Translations under genes and position numbers: made by a program
The notes under the pieces: generated by a model
Told to the model about the DNA's origin: nothing
The model's database searches: none
What the model saw: the letters and a program-made list of their open reading frames with translations, nothing else
NCBI GenBank assembly: GCA_003565155.1
Contig: PXDB01000053.1
Span: forward strand, 1-64,000
DNA: 64,000 nt
Reading direction: 5' to 3'
From: Nitriliruptoraceae bacterium
GTDB taxonomy: Bacteria; Actinomycetota; Nitriliruptoria; Nitriliruptorales; Nitriliruptoraceae
Shown here: piece after piece, positions 16,533-25,192 of the stretch
Layout: the number at the start of each line of letters is the position of its first letter
Numbering within the stretch: the stretch's first letter is position 1

Positions 16533-17867
16533 TCAGCGGGGCCGTTCGCCGAGCTCCACGTCCACCTCGAACAGCTCGCCGTCCCGGAAGACCTCCAGCA
16601 CGACGATGTCACCCGGTGCCCGGCGACGCACCTCGGCGACCAACTCCGACATCGTCGCGAGCGTCTCCCCGTCGACGCTCACGATGACGTCCCCCGGGCG
16701 GATGTCCACCGCGTCGGCGCCGGTGTCCGGCTGCACCGACTCGATGATCGCACCCTGACGGGCAGGAAGACCGAGCTGGTCGGCCTGCTCGGCGGACACG
16801 TCGGTCCCGGCGATCCCCAGCAGCGGATGCCGAACGAACCCCTGCTCGATGAGCTGGTCCGAGGAGTTCACGGCCTGCTCGACACCGACGGCGAAGCCGA
16901 CGCCCTGGCTGGCACCCGAGCGCGTCAGGATCGCGGTGTTGATACCCACCAGGCGCCCCTGGGCGTCCACCAGCGCGCCACCGGAGTTGCCGGGGTTGAT
17001 GGCGGCGTCGGTCTGCACGATCGACGGGATGGTCTGCACGCCCTCCCCGGGCACCTGCTCGTCCAGCCGGATCTCCCGGTTCAGCGCCGAGATGACCCCG
17101 GCCGTCACCGACGCATCCAGGCCGAAGGGCGATCCGATCGCGATGACCGTCTCGCCCACCAGCAGCGGCTCCGACTCGGGACGCAGGTTGATGGCTGGCA
17201 GGTCATCGGCGTCGACACGGACCACAGCGATGTCGTTGAGCTCGTCGGAGCCGACCATCTCGGCCTCCAGCACGTCCCCGTCGGCGAGGCGCACCTCGAC
17301 GGACTCCGCACCGTCGATCACGTGATGGTTGGTGATGATGTAGCCGTCCGAGCGGTAGATCACCCCGGAGCCGAGCCCCGACTGTCCACCGGGTCCGAGC
17401 CCGTCACCGCCCTCGCCCCGCACGTCGATGCGGACCACGGACGGGGTCACGGCCTCGGCGACCGCCGGCACGATCGAGCTCTCGCTCAGGGGCTCGATGC
17501 TCGGCGCCGCCACCGTGGAGGGTGCGTCCGGTTCCGCAGCCGCCTCACCGGAGGCGGGCTCCTGGGCTGCGGTGTCGAGGGCGCCGGTCACCACCAGGGT
17601 GCCGCCGGTGCCGATCACCGCGCCGAGCAGTGCACCGAGCAGCAGACCGACGGGTCGGCGGCGGGGTGTGGCCGGTGCATCCACGGTCCCCACGGTGTCC
17701 GGTGGGCGCACGGAGCCCACCGGAGAGCCCGGGCCCGCCGCTGTCGCGTCCCACCCGGTCGGCGGCGGTTGGGGGAACCGGGTGATAGCCGGCGAGCGCT
17801 CGTCGGCTGCGGAGGAGGTCGTCGACGCGCGCCACGGCCTCCGCCACTCGTCCCTGTCGTACCCCAC
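16533..17867 (-). CDS. htrA: HtrA/DegP-like membrane-anchored serine protease with PDZ domain
   Basis: A 444-residue envelope protease. A cytoplasmic Pro/Ser-rich N-terminus (about 75 residues) leads to one membrane helix (VGLLLGALLGAVIGTGGTLVVT), then a trypsin-like domain with His182 (TNHHV), Asp in LNDIAVV and Ser295 (GNSGG), and a C-terminal PDZ domain starting around GIAGTDVS and containing RPGDVIVSVDGE. It degrades or refolds damaged exported proteins. The GTG at 17867 follows GGAGG with a five-base gap; the much longer open frame upstream is antisense to the methyltransferase and is rejected. First gene of htrA-tatB-PAP2. No sigE or anti-sigma gene adjoins it, unlike in Mycobacterium. 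Confidence 0.93.
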   Translation of the reverse strand: MGYDRDEWRRPWRASTTSSAADERSPAITRFPQPPPTGWDATAAGPGSPVGSVRPPDTVGTVDAPATPRRRPVGLLLGALLGAVIGTGGTLVVTGALDTAAQEPASGEAAAEPDAPSTVAAPSIEPLSESSIVPAVAEAVTPSVVRIDVRGEGGDGLGPGGQSGLGSGVIYRSDGYIITNHHVIDGAESVEVRLADGDVLEAEMVGSDELNDIAVVRVDADDLPAINLRPESEPLLVGETVIAIGSPFGLDASVTAGVISALNREIRLDEQVPGEGVQTIPSIVQTDAAINPGNSGGALVDAQGRLVGINTAILTRSGASQGVGFAVGVEQAVNSSDQLIEQGFVRHPLLGIAGTDVSAEQADQLGLPARQGAIIESVQPDTGADAVDIRPGDVIVSVDGETLATMSELVAEVRRRAPGDIVVLEVFRDGELFEVDVELGERPR

Positions 17868-17989
17868 ACTCGCCTCCGGTGCCGTTGGTGCGCTCCATGG
17901 TGCCGTACCCGTGCGAGGTTCGATGCCCGGGCCGCGGGGGTTCGCCGCTGGAACCCAGGGGGGTGACCGCGCGCCGTCCACGGACGCGT

Positions 17990-17995
17990 TAGGTT
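17990..17995 (+). promoter_or_regulatory. Candidate -10 box (TAGGTT) for the O-methyltransferase gene
   Basis: TAGGTT lies 34 bases before the GTG at 18024, followed by a purine-rich ribosome-site region (GGCGGAGAGG). It belongs to the 156-bp divergent region shared with htrA. Confidence 0.4.
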
Positions 17996-18023
17996 GCCAG
18001 GTATCGGCGGAGAGGGCGCAGGC

Positions 18024-18632
18024 GTGGACGAGACCGTGCTCACCGAGGTCCGGCGGGTGCTGGCACCGGAGTCGGAACCGACGGTGGTGGCGCGACAGCG
18101 GGCGACGGCCACCCACCCTCCCGATCCGGAGGTGGGTGCGCTGCTGCGCTGGGCCGTGCGCACCATCGATGCGCGCGCGGTCGTGGAGGTGGGCAGCGCT
18201 GGCGGGGTGTCGGGATCCTGGATCCTGCCGGACCTGCCCCCGCGTGGGGTCCTGACCTCGATCGAACCCGATGCGCACGCCCACGGGCTGGCCACCGATG
18301 CCTTCGAGGCGATGGGTGCCGGGACCCGCGTGCGCGCGATCCTCGGCGATCCCGCGACCGTGCTCGACCGCCTCTCCGACCAGGCCTACGACCTCGTGCT
18401 GCTCCAGAGCCGCCCGGCCTTCAGCCCTGGACTGCTGGCCCACGCCGAGCGACTGCTGCGTCCGGCGGGGATGCTGCTGGTCCGCGGCGCGCTCCGTGGC
18501 GGCGAGCACGCGGAGACCCTGGCGGCAGCACTGGCCGCACTCGCGGAGGACGGTGCCTTCGACGCGACCGTGCTGGGTGTGGACGACGGCCTCCTGCTCG
18601 CGACCCGCCGCGGCGCGACCGCGGACGGGTGA
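18024..18632 (+). CDS. Class I SAM-dependent O-methyltransferase, Rv1220c-like
   Basis: A 202-residue methyltransferase of the catechol-O-methyltransferase-like group (methyltransf_24/3). Visible motifs are VVEVGSAGGVSGSW (SAM-binding loop), LTSIEPD (acidic residue after strand 2) and YDLVLLQSR, then LLRPAGMLLVRG. GTG start with a GGAGAGG upstream. It is transcribed divergently from htrA, the same arrangement as the Mycobacterium tuberculosis gene Rv1220c near htrA. Substrate unknown. Confidence 0.82.
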   Translation: MDETVLTEVRRVLAPESEPTVVARQRATATHPPDPEVGALLRWAVRTIDARAVVEVGSAGGVSGSWILPDLPPRGVLTSIEPDAHAHGLATDAFEAMGAGTRVRAILGDPATVLDRLSDQAYDLVLLQSRPAFSPGLLAHAERLLRPAGMLLVRGALRGGEHAETLAAALAALAEDGAFDATVLGVDDGLLLATRRGATADG

Positions 18633-18677
18633 ACCGCACGCGCCGTCCCAGGATGCCGGGTCGGACGCACGCCGGAG

Positions 18678-19517
18678 CTAGAAGAACCGCACCTTGGCCG
18701 CGAACTCCACCGCGGGCGCCAGGATGACGGCCAGGTAGAACATGCCCGTGGACGCCTGGATCGACCGACCCCCCTCGCGCGCGAGCTTGACGTTGAACCC
18801 GGCGATCAGGGCCAGCAGGGACAGCACGCCGAGGCCCAGGATCACCGACATGGAACCGATCTGCAGCACCGGGGAGAACAGCATCGAGCACTGCTCGAAC
18901 TCACCCCCGGCCGGTAGCCCCTCACAGGGAGCCGGACTCCGCCACGACAACAGCACCGAGCCGAGCCCTGCACCGATGGCGGCCACGTTGGTCCAGGCGA
19001 TCCACATCATGTAACGGTTGGAGAGGCGGCGCTCGACCAGGTACCAGTGGCCGAGGATCAGGCCGACCCAGATGCCCCCCATCAACAGCGCGCCGAGGGC
19101 GAGCTCCACCACTCCCTGGCCGAGGCCACCGACCCCGCCCCGTTCGGCGCGGATGACCGCCAGGGGAAGGAAGCTGGCGACGCCCGCGAGGCTGGCCACC
19201 GCTCCCAGCAGGCGGACCAGCGGACCCGGTGCCCGCAGGCTGCGGGCCAGCACGGCGACGAGGGTGGCTGCGCTCGCCCCCAGGAGCAGTGCGCGGGTCA
19301 GCTCGCCCTGCGTCGCCAGCTCCGTGCCCTCCAGGGACCCCATGGGACCGTCGAAGGCTGCCCACGCGCCCAGCGCCAGGAGCGCGATGGAGGTGCCGGT
19401 CAGCGCGTCGTAGCCCCGCCGGAGCTGGCCGAAGGTCGGCGCGAACCACAGCAGCACGCTACTGCCGACGGCGGTGATGGCCAGGACGGTCGCGAGCACG
19501 GCGGCAGGGGCGGTCAC
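18678..19517 (-). CDS. Integral membrane protein of unknown function
   Basis: A 279-residue polytopic membrane protein with about eight hydrophobic segments spread over the whole length, starting with a VLATVLAITAVGSSVLLWF helix at the N-terminus. A loop containing two cysteines (PCEG and EQCSML) around residue 200 may face outside and form a disulfide. No transporter or enzyme motif was recognised. The GTG at 19517 was chosen because it begins just before the first membrane segment; the longer frame upstream is Arg/Pro-rich and has no homologous look. Monocistronic, with a 288-bp divergent region to the next gene. Confidence 0.65.
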   Translation of the reverse strand: MTAPAAVLATVLAITAVGSSVLLWFAPTFGQLRRGYDALTGTSIALLALGAWAAFDGPMGSLEGTELATQGELTRALLLGASAATLVAVLARSLRAPGPLVRLLGAVASLAGVASFLPLAVIRAERGGVGGLGQGVVELALGALLMGGIWVGLILGHWYLVERRLSNRYMMWIAWTNVAAIGAGLGSVLLSWRSPAPCEGLPAGGEFEQCSMLFSPVLQIGSMSVILGLGVLSLLALIAGFNVKLAREGGRSIQASTGMFYLAVILAPAVEFAAKVRFF

Positions 19518-19722
19518 GGTGGGTTTGCCTCGAGGTCGGTGCGCACTCGACGACGGCGGACGCGGACGGGAGCGGCCCACGGAGCGCGCGGGAGGCGACA
19601 GGGTGCCACCTCCACGCCGCCGGTGGCCAACCCTGCGGCCCGCGTGCGGACCGGGAGGCGGGCGACCCACGCCGGCGACGCCTCGGGACACACGGCCGGG
19701 AGCCTGTGGTCACGGGGACGGT

Positions 19723-19728
19723 TACCCT
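19723..19728 (+). promoter_or_regulatory. Candidate -10 box (TACCCT) for the hotdog thioesterase gene
   Basis: TACCCT lies about 80 bases before the ATG at 19806 in a 288-bp intergenic region that otherwise shows no gene. The rest of that region is GC-rich without obvious repeats. Confidence 0.35.
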
Positions 19729-19805
19729 CGAAGGGCGCGCGGCGGCCTTCCCGGACGGTCACGCCAGCGCGCCATCACTCGCCGTCCTCCCCAAGCAGGT
19801 GCCCC

Positions 19806-20213
19806 ATGGGCCGGTGCGACCCCGGACTGAAGCACGCCCGCAGCCTCGAGGTGACCGAGGAGCACACCGCGACCGCGGTGGGCTCCGGCGACGTGCCCGT
19901 CTTCGCCACGCCGGCGCTGCTGGCGCTGGCGGAGGCTGCCTGCGTCGGCGCACTGGCCGATGAGCTCGACCCGGCGGAGACCACCGTAGGCACCTGGGCT
20001 GAGGTGGAGCACGGGCGGGCTGCCCCCGTCGGTGCGACGGTGTGCGCCCACGCGACCCTGATCGGTCACCACAACCGGCGGCTCGAGTTCCGCGTCAACG
20101 TGGAGCACGACGGCGAGCGGATCGCGTTGGTCAAGCACCGGCGGGTCCTCGTCGACCGCGAGCGGTTCCTGGAGAAGCTCGCCCCGAACTCAGGCGCCGT
20201 AGGCCGCGGCTGA
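19806..20213 (+). CDS. FlK-like hotdog-fold thioesterase
   Basis: A 135-residue hotdog protein similar to the fluoroacetyl-CoA thioesterase FlK group: TPALLALAEAAC near residue 40 supplies the Thr and Glu seen in FlK active sites, followed by GTWAEVEHGRAAPVG and a C-terminal VNVEHDGERIALVKHRRVLVD strand pair. Likely hydrolyses a small acyl-CoA in the cytoplasm; the substrate is not known. Its 3' end overlaps the convergent TPP-enzyme gene by 24 bases. A second member of this family lies at 34214. The start could also be a few codons away, since the ribosome site is weak. Confidence 0.75.
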   Translation: MGRCDPGLKHARSLEVTEEHTATAVGSGDVPVFATPALLALAEAACVGALADELDPAETTVGTWAEVEHGRAAPVGATVCAHATLIGHHNRRLEFRVNVEHDGERIALVKHRRVLVDRERFLEKLAPNSGAVGRG

Positions 20214-21845
20214 CTCCCGTCGGAACCCGCGGTCGATCAGCACGTTGACGATGGCGGGGACCCCGCTGGCGGCGGCTCGATCGAGGGCGGGGCCGATCTC
20301 CTCCGGCCGCTCGACCCGTTCGCCGTAGCCACCGAGCGCGATGGCGACGTCCTCGTAGGCCACCTCCTGGGTCAGGTCCTGGGCCACCATCCCGTCCGCG
20401 CCGTAGACCCGCTCGTGGAACGCCTTCATCTCCCCCCAGGCCCCGTCGTTGCCGATCACGCCGACGAAGGGCAGGCCCTGCCGTGCGGCGGACTCCAGCT
20501 CGAAGGCGTTGAACCCGAAGGACCCGTCGCCGTACACCACCAGCACCTGCGTATCGGGGTGGACGTGGCGGGCGGCCAGGGCGAAGGGCGCACCGACGCC
20601 GAGGCAGCCGAAGGGGCCGGGGTCCATCCAGTGGCCGGGGTGGTCGACCCGGACCCGGGCAGCGGTGTGGGCCACGATGTCCCCACCGTCGCCGATCACG
20701 ATCGCGTCCCGCTCCGCCCACCGTGCCACCTCGGCGGCGAACCGCAGCGGGTGCACCGGGCTCGCGTCGGAGCGCGCCGCGTCGTCACGGTCGGCGCGCC
20801 GGCGCTGCTCCTCGGCGGTGAGCTCGTCGAGCCATGGGGACGGCCCGCTCCGGCCGAGGACGTCCTCGTGGGACAGCAGTGCGGACAGGAAGCTGCGGAC
20901 GTCGCTGACGATGCCGTGGGCCACGGGCCGGTTGTGGCCGATCCGGTCCGGCTGCGGATCGACGTGGACCACGGTGACGTCGTCGCGGACCGTCGGCGGG
21001 CGCCCGTAGCCGACGCGGAAGTCGAAGTCGATGCCGAGCGCCACCACCACGTCCGCCTTGCGCAGCGCGTGCCGGCGCGTCAACGCCAGCAGGTTGGCGT
21101 GGTCGCTCGGCAGGATGCCGCGGGCCATCCCGTTGACGTACACCGGCAGCTGCGCCGTGGTCACCAGCGTGTCGAGCTCCTGCGACGCGCGCGCCCAGTA
21201 GGTGCCGGAACCGCACAGCACCACGGGGTGCTCGGCGTCGGCCAGCAGCGTCGCGACCGCGGCGACGGCGTCCGGGTCAGGGCCCGGCGGCGCGGTCGCC
21301 CGCTGTCCCCCGCTGACGGCGAGGTGGCCGGTGTCCACGGGCGTCATCAGCACGTCCATGGGCAGGTCGACGTAGGCCGGACCCATACGCGGCGACAACG
21401 CCGCGCGGAAGGACGCGTCCAGGACCTCCCGGAGCCGACGGGTCTCGAGCACGGTGTCCACGCGCTTGGTCACGGGGCGCAGCAACTCGAGCTGGGGCGC
21501 GTCCTGCAGGGCTCCCATGCCCTCCAGGGACAACGGGTTCCGCCCACCCAGCAGCACCATCGGTGCGTTGGCGTAGTAGGCGTTGGTCACCCCCGTGACC
21601 GCGTCGGTCACCCCGGGACCCGCGGTGACCGCGGCCACACCCGGCCGGTGGGTCAGCCGGCCGTAGGCGTCGGCCGCGTGCGCGGCCGCCTGCTCGTGCC
21701 GGACGTCGATGACCCGGATGCCACGGTCCTTGCACCCGTCGTAGATGGCGCTGATGTGCCCGCCGGTGAGGGTGAACAGGGCGTCGACGCCCTCATCGGC
21801 GAGATGGTCGGCCACCAGCCGTCCGCCGTGCAACTGCGCTCCCAT
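20190..21845 (-). CDS. Thiamine-pyrophosphate-dependent enzyme (acetolactate synthase/2-hydroxyacyl-CoA lyase-like)
   Basis: A 551-residue three-domain TPP enzyme. The N-terminal PYR domain carries GGHISAIYDGC and the activating Glu in VIDVRHEQAA, the central domain binds a cofactor or CoA in related enzymes, and the PP domain carries the TPP motif GDGSFGFNAFELE followed by GVIGNDGAWG. The HISAIYD start and GPGVTDAVTGVTNAY segment recall oxalyl-CoA decarboxylase/HACL-type and IlvB-like paralogues. No IlvN small subunit or leucine-pathway gene is nearby, so biosynthetic acetolactate synthase is unlikely. ATG with AGGAGGAG upstream. Divergent from a fructosamine kinase. Substrate not assigned. 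Confidence 0.8.
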   Translation of the reverse strand: MGAQLHGGRLVADHLADEGVDALFTLTGGHISAIYDGCKDRGIRVIDVRHEQAAAHAADAYGRLTHRPGVAAVTAGPGVTDAVTGVTNAYYANAPMVLLGGRNPLSLEGMGALQDAPQLELLRPVTKRVDTVLETRRLREVLDASFRAALSPRMGPAYVDLPMDVLMTPVDTGHLAVSGGQRATAPPGPDPDAVAAVATLLADAEHPVVLCGSGTYWARASQELDTLVTTAQLPVYVNGMARGILPSDHANLLALTRRHALRKADVVVALGIDFDFRVGYGRPPTVRDDVTVVHVDPQPDRIGHNRPVAHGIVSDVRSFLSALLSHEDVLGRSGPSPWLDELTAEEQRRRADRDDAARSDASPVHPLRFAAEVARWAERDAIVIGDGGDIVAHTAARVRVDHPGHWMDPGPFGCLGVGAPFALAARHVHPDTQVLVVYGDGSFGFNAFELESAARQGLPFVGVIGNDGAWGEMKAFHERVYGADGMVAQDLTQEVAYEDVAIALGGYGERVERPEEIGPALDRAAASGVPAIVNVLIDRGFRRESAAAYGA

Positions 21846-21964
21846 GCGCTCCTCCTGCTCCCGCACCCGACACCGTAGAGGTGCCGGCCGGGGAGCGGCG
21901 CATCGTGCCATCCTCGGAGCGCGGCGACGTGCGGGCCCCCGCCGGCGCCCGAGGAGCGTGCACG

Positions 21965-22807
21965 ATGGCAACAGTGGAACCCGCAGCGACGCTCCGCGCG
22001 GCGTGGCCCCCGGGGCTCCCCGCCCCGGTGGCCACCGGCCCACTCACTGGCGGGTCCGTCGCGGCGACCTGGGACGTGAGGCTGGCCGACGGGCGGCGGG
22101 TCGTGGTCAAGCGCGGCCCCCACGCGGCGGAGGTCGAGGCCGACGGCCTCGCTGCACTGGCGGACGCCGGGGTCGCGGTGCCACGCGTCCTCGGCCACCG
22201 GGAGCGCCCCCTGGTCCTCGAGCGGGTCGGGGAGGGCCTGCCGCCCCCGACGGACGCGCACTGGGCCGCCCTGGGCCGGCAGGTGGCCGGCCTGCACCGC
22301 GTCCCCTTCCCGCGCTTCGGGTGGCACCGCGACAACCACGCCGGCCGCTTCCCGCAACCCAACCCGTGGAGCGGGAACTGGCCCGACTTCTTCGCCGAGT
22401 ACCGGGTGCGGACCCACCTCGGCGACGCGGCCGTCCCCGGACCGCTCCGCCGACGGCTCCTGCACGCCTGCGAGGGCCCGATCCAGCAGCGGCTGCGTCC
22501 GGACCCGCCGGCGGTGCTGACGCACGGGGACCTGTGGCGGGGCAACACGATCGCCGGCCGCTGGATCGTGGACCCGGAGGCCTGTGCCGCGGATCGGGAA
22601 CTCGACCTCGCCTACATGCAGATGTCCGCCCACGCGGCCTTCCCCGCCGCGTTCTGGGCCGGTTACCACGAGCTCCTGGAGCTGCCGGAGGGGTACCCGG
22701 GCCGCCGCCCGATCCTGCAGCTGCACCACCGGTTGCTGCAGGTCCGCCACTTCGGTGCCCGTCAGCTGCCACCGCTGGTCGCGGCCCTCGACCAGCTCGG
22801 GTGGTGA
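21965..22807 (+). CDS. Fructosamine kinase-like protein
   Basis: A 280-residue kinase of the fructosamine/ketosamine-3-kinase family, which phosphorylates sugar adducts on protein or small amines and so starts deglycation. The catalytic loop THGDLWRGNT and the metal-binding DPEACAADRELDLAY are clear, and an RFPQPNPWSGNW substrate segment is typical. The ATG at 21965 has AGGAG upstream, so an in-frame ATG at 21881 is not needed. Divergent from the TPP enzyme across 119 bp and 218 bp upstream of the fructose regulon, a location that fits a role with reactive sugars (inference). Confidence 0.85.
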   Translation: MATVEPAATLRAAWPPGLPAPVATGPLTGGSVAATWDVRLADGRRVVVKRGPHAAEVEADGLAALADAGVAVPRVLGHRERPLVLERVGEGLPPPTDAHWAALGRQVAGLHRVPFPRFGWHRDNHAGRFPQPNPWSGNWPDFFAEYRVRTHLGDAAVPGPLRRRLLHACEGPIQQRLRPDPPAVLTHGDLWRGNTIAGRWIVDPEACAADRELDLAYMQMSAHAAFPAAFWAGYHELLELPEGYPGRRPILQLHHRLLQVRHFGARQLPPLVAALDQLGW

Positions 22808-22945
22808 ACACCGTCGGCGAGGTCGGCGCTGCGACGCAGGACCGACACCACGTGGCCTGAGCCGGCGTCGACCGGGAGCGGGTTCGGCCACCTTCGCATG
22901 CCTGCTTGCGCCTGCTTCTGGACAGCGATGCCGGTAGAACGGAAC

Positions 22946-22973
22946 AAAAACAACAGAAACAGGTAGAAACAGG
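22946..22973 (+). promoter_or_regulatory. Candidate DeoR-type operator: three A-rich motifs spaced 10 bp
   Basis: AAAAACAA at 22946 and GAAACAGG at 22956 and 22966 are spaced exactly 10 bp, one helical turn apart, in the only clearly AT-rich stretch of this part of the window. They lie upstream of a TAGTTT -10 box (22986-22991). DeoR-family sugar regulators commonly bind short direct repeats like these, so autorepression of the operon is likely, with fructose 1-phosphate as effector (family inference). Confidence 0.55.
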
Positions 22974-22985
22974 CACCGTTCGTGT

Positions 22986-22991
22986 TAGTTT
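22986..22991 (+). promoter_or_regulatory. Candidate -10 box (TAGTTT) of the fructose PTS operon
   Basis: TAGTTT lies 40 bases before the ATG of the DeoR-type regulator and 13 bases after the last operator motif, so repressor binding would cover the -35 region. No consensus -35 hexamer is seen. Confidence 0.4.
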
Positions 22992-23025
22992 TCTGCCAGA
23001 AGCGGGAGCGGGAGGTGCGGCGCCC

Positions 23026-23784
23026 ATGTACGCCGAGGAACGCCGGAGAGCCATCGTCGAGCAGGCAAGGACGAAGGGCCGCGTGGAGGTCGCCGCCCTG
23101 GCGGACGAGCTTTCGGTCACCGCGGAGACCGTGCGTCGGGACCTCACCGACCTCGAACGGCGCGGGGTCCTGCGCCGGGTCCACGGTGGTGCGCTGCCCG
23201 TGGAACGCGCCGTGGGCGAGCCGGCCCTCGACGAGAAGGCCACGGTGATGCTGACCGAGAAGCGGCGGATCGCGAAGGCCGCGCTGGACCTGGTCCCCGC
23301 AGCCGGATCGGTGCTGCTCGACGCCGGCAGCACCACGGGCGAGCTGGCCACGCTGTTCCCCGACGGCGATCTGACGGTGCTGACCAACGGCCTGCCGATC
23401 GCCGCCAGCCTGGCGACACGCCGGGAGCTCGACGTCCACCTGATCGGTGGGCGCGTACGGGGCCGGACGATGGCCACGGTCGACCGCTGGGCCCTGGAGG
23501 CCCTCGACGACCTACAGGTCGACGTGGCCTTCCTCGCCACCAACGGCCTCAGCGCCTCCCGCGGCCTCTCCACCCACGACCAGGCCGAGGCCCAGGTCAA
23601 GGCCGCGATGCTGCACGCCGCACGCGAGATCGTCCTGCTGGCCGACAGCTCCAAGGTCGGCGCCGAGCAGTTGATCCGCTACGCGACCCTCGAGCGGGTG
23701 GACGTGATCATCACCGACACCGATCTGGACGATGAGCGCGTGGAGGAACTGACCGCCGCCGGACCCCGGGTGGTGCGCGCATGA
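23026..23784 (+). CDS. fruR: DeoR-family transcriptional regulator of the fructose operon
   Basis: A 252-residue repressor. An N-terminal DeoR helix-turn-helix (EERRRAIVEQARTKGRVEV, then VTAETVRRDLTDLERRGVLRRVHGGA) is followed by a sugar-phosphate-sensing domain with LDAGSTTGELA, VLTNGLPIA and LADSSKVG. It probably represses the genes behind it and is relieved by a phosphorylated sugar such as fructose 1-phosphate (family knowledge). ATG with GGGAGG about ten bases upstream. Its stop overlaps the fruK ATG (ATGA), so it is the first gene of the six-gene operon. Confidence 0.88.
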   Translation: MYAEERRRAIVEQARTKGRVEVAALADELSVTAETVRRDLTDLERRGVLRRVHGGALPVERAVGEPALDEKATVMLTEKRRIAKAALDLVPAAGSVLLDAGSTTGELATLFPDGDLTVLTNGLPIAASLATRRELDVHLIGGRVRGRTMATVDRWALEALDDLQVDVAFLATNGLSASRGLSTHDQAEAQVKAAMLHAAREIVLLADSSKVGAEQLIRYATLERVDVIITDTDLDDERVEELTAAGPRVVRA

Positions 23785-24731
23785 TCGTCACCCTCACCCC
23801 CAACCCCTCCCTCGACCGCACCCTGCACATCGCGCAGCTGCGACGCGGCGAGGTGGTCCGCGCTACCTCCGCACGGGTCGATCCGGGTGGCAAGGGCATC
23901 AACGTCGCCCTGGCGCTGACCAGCACCGGGCACCGCGCCCGTGCCGTGCTCCCACTGGGGGGCAGCGAGGGCACGCAGCTCTCGGACGCCATCGCGGACA
24001 GCGGCATCGAGGTGGTCGGGGTCCCGATCGCCAGCGCCGTGCGTACCAACATGTCCCTGGCCGAACCCGACGGCACCGTGACCAAGATCAACGACCCGGG
24101 CCCGGAGCTGACGCCAGGAGAGGCGGGCGCGCTCACCCGGTCCACCGTCGCCGCCCTCGACGGCGCGGCCTGGCTGGCCGGCTGTGGGTCGCTGCCACCC
24201 GGTGCACCGCAGGCGCTGTACGCCGAGCTGGTGGAGCAGGGGCATCAGGCCGGTGCCCAGGTCGCCATCGACGCCAGCGGTGTCGCCCTGGCGGTGGGCA
24301 TCGAGGCAGGACCGGATCTGATCAAACCCAACGTCCACGAGCTGGCGGAGCTGACCAACCGCAAGCTGCGCCGCATCGGCGACGTGGTCGACGCCGCCAC
24401 CCGGCTCCACGACAAGGGCATCGCCACCGTGGTGGTGTCCCTGGGCGCCGACGGCGCGGTGCTGGTGGATGGCGCCGGCGCCTGGTGCGCCACCACGCCG
24501 CCGATCACCGTGCGCAGCACCGTCGGGGCCGGCGACGCCCTGGTCGCGGGGCTGCTGGCCGCCGGCGGTCAGGGACCCACGGCCCTGCGCAGCGGCGTGG
24601 CGTACGGCTCCGCCGCAGCCCAGCTGCCGGGCACCCAGTTCCCCTCCCCCGACCAACTCCACCTTGACGCCGTCACCGTCGTCGAGGCCGACCCCGACCG
24701 GATCTTGAGCGAACCAGGAGCGCCGCGATGA
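23781..24731 (+). CDS. fruK: 1-phosphofructokinase
   Basis: A 316-residue PfkB-family kinase that converts fructose 1-phosphate to fructose 1,6-bisphosphate. The N-terminal substrate motif VDPGGKGINVALAL and the C-terminal GAGDALVAG box, with the catalytic Asp, are clear; NPSLDRTL at the start is typical of FruK rather than of ribokinases. Overlaps fruR upstream and the IIA gene downstream by four bases each, so translational coupling is likely. Context between a DeoR regulator and fructose PTS components makes the 1-phosphofructokinase assignment firm. Confidence 0.93.
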   Translation: MIVTLTPNPSLDRTLHIAQLRRGEVVRATSARVDPGGKGINVALALTSTGHRARAVLPLGGSEGTQLSDAIADSGIEVVGVPIASAVRTNMSLAEPDGTVTKINDPGPELTPGEAGALTRSTVAALDGAAWLAGCGSLPPGAPQALYAELVEQGHQAGAQVAIDASGVALAVGIEAGPDLIKPNVHELAELTNRKLRRIGDVVDAATRLHDKGIATVVVSLGADGAVLVDGAGAWCATTPPITVRSTVGAGDALVAGLLAAGGQGPTALRSGVAYGSAAAQLPGTQFPSPDQLHLDAVTVVEADPDRILSEPGAPR

Positions 24732-25192
24732 CCACCATCTCCGATCTCATCACCGCCACATCGGTCACCACCGATCTTCACGCAACCAACGCCGAGGAGG
24801 CGATCGACGAGCTCGCCCGCCTCCTGGAGGCCGACGGCCGGGTCACCGACCGGCAGCGCTACGTCGAGACCGTCGTCGCTCGCGAGGCAGAGACCGGCGG
24901 TACCGGCATGGAGTCCGGGATCGCGATCCCCCACGGCAAGACCAGCGCCGTGTCCGCCCCCGCGCTCGCCTTCGGGCGCAGCGCGAAGGGACTGGACTTC
25001 GGCGCTGGGGACGGCACCCCGTCCGACCTGATCTTCCTGATCGCCGCACCCGAGGGTGAGGACGATCTGCACGTGCGGGTGCTGTCACGCATCGCCCGCA
25101 AGCTCATCCACGAGTCCTTCCGGACGGCGTTGCGCGAGGCGGCGACGCCGCAGGCCATCGTCGACATCATCGAGCAGGAGGTCGAGCTGTGA
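24728..25192 (+). CDS. Fructose PTS EIIA component
   Basis: A 154-residue IIA domain of the mannitol-fructose family. The phosphorylated histidine is His69 in GIAIPHGKT. It receives phosphate from HPr and passes it to the IIB cysteine. It is a separate gene here, whereas in many bacteria IIA is fused to IIBC or to an HPr-like domain. ATG overlaps fruK by four bases and the stop overlaps the IIBC gene by four. Confidence 0.92.
   Translation: MTTISDLITATSVTTDLHATNAEEAIDELARLLEADGRVTDRQRYVETVVAREAETGGTGMESGIAIPHGKTSAVSAPALAFGRSAKGLDFGAGDGTPSDLIFLIAAPEGEDDLHVRVLSRIARKLIHESFRTALREAATPQAIVDIIEQEVEL

Noticed and set aside
17868-18509. Possible 214-residue N-terminal extension of HtrA
   Set aside because: It is antisense to the methyltransferase, has no family similarity, and a GTG at 17867 has an ideal ribosome site.
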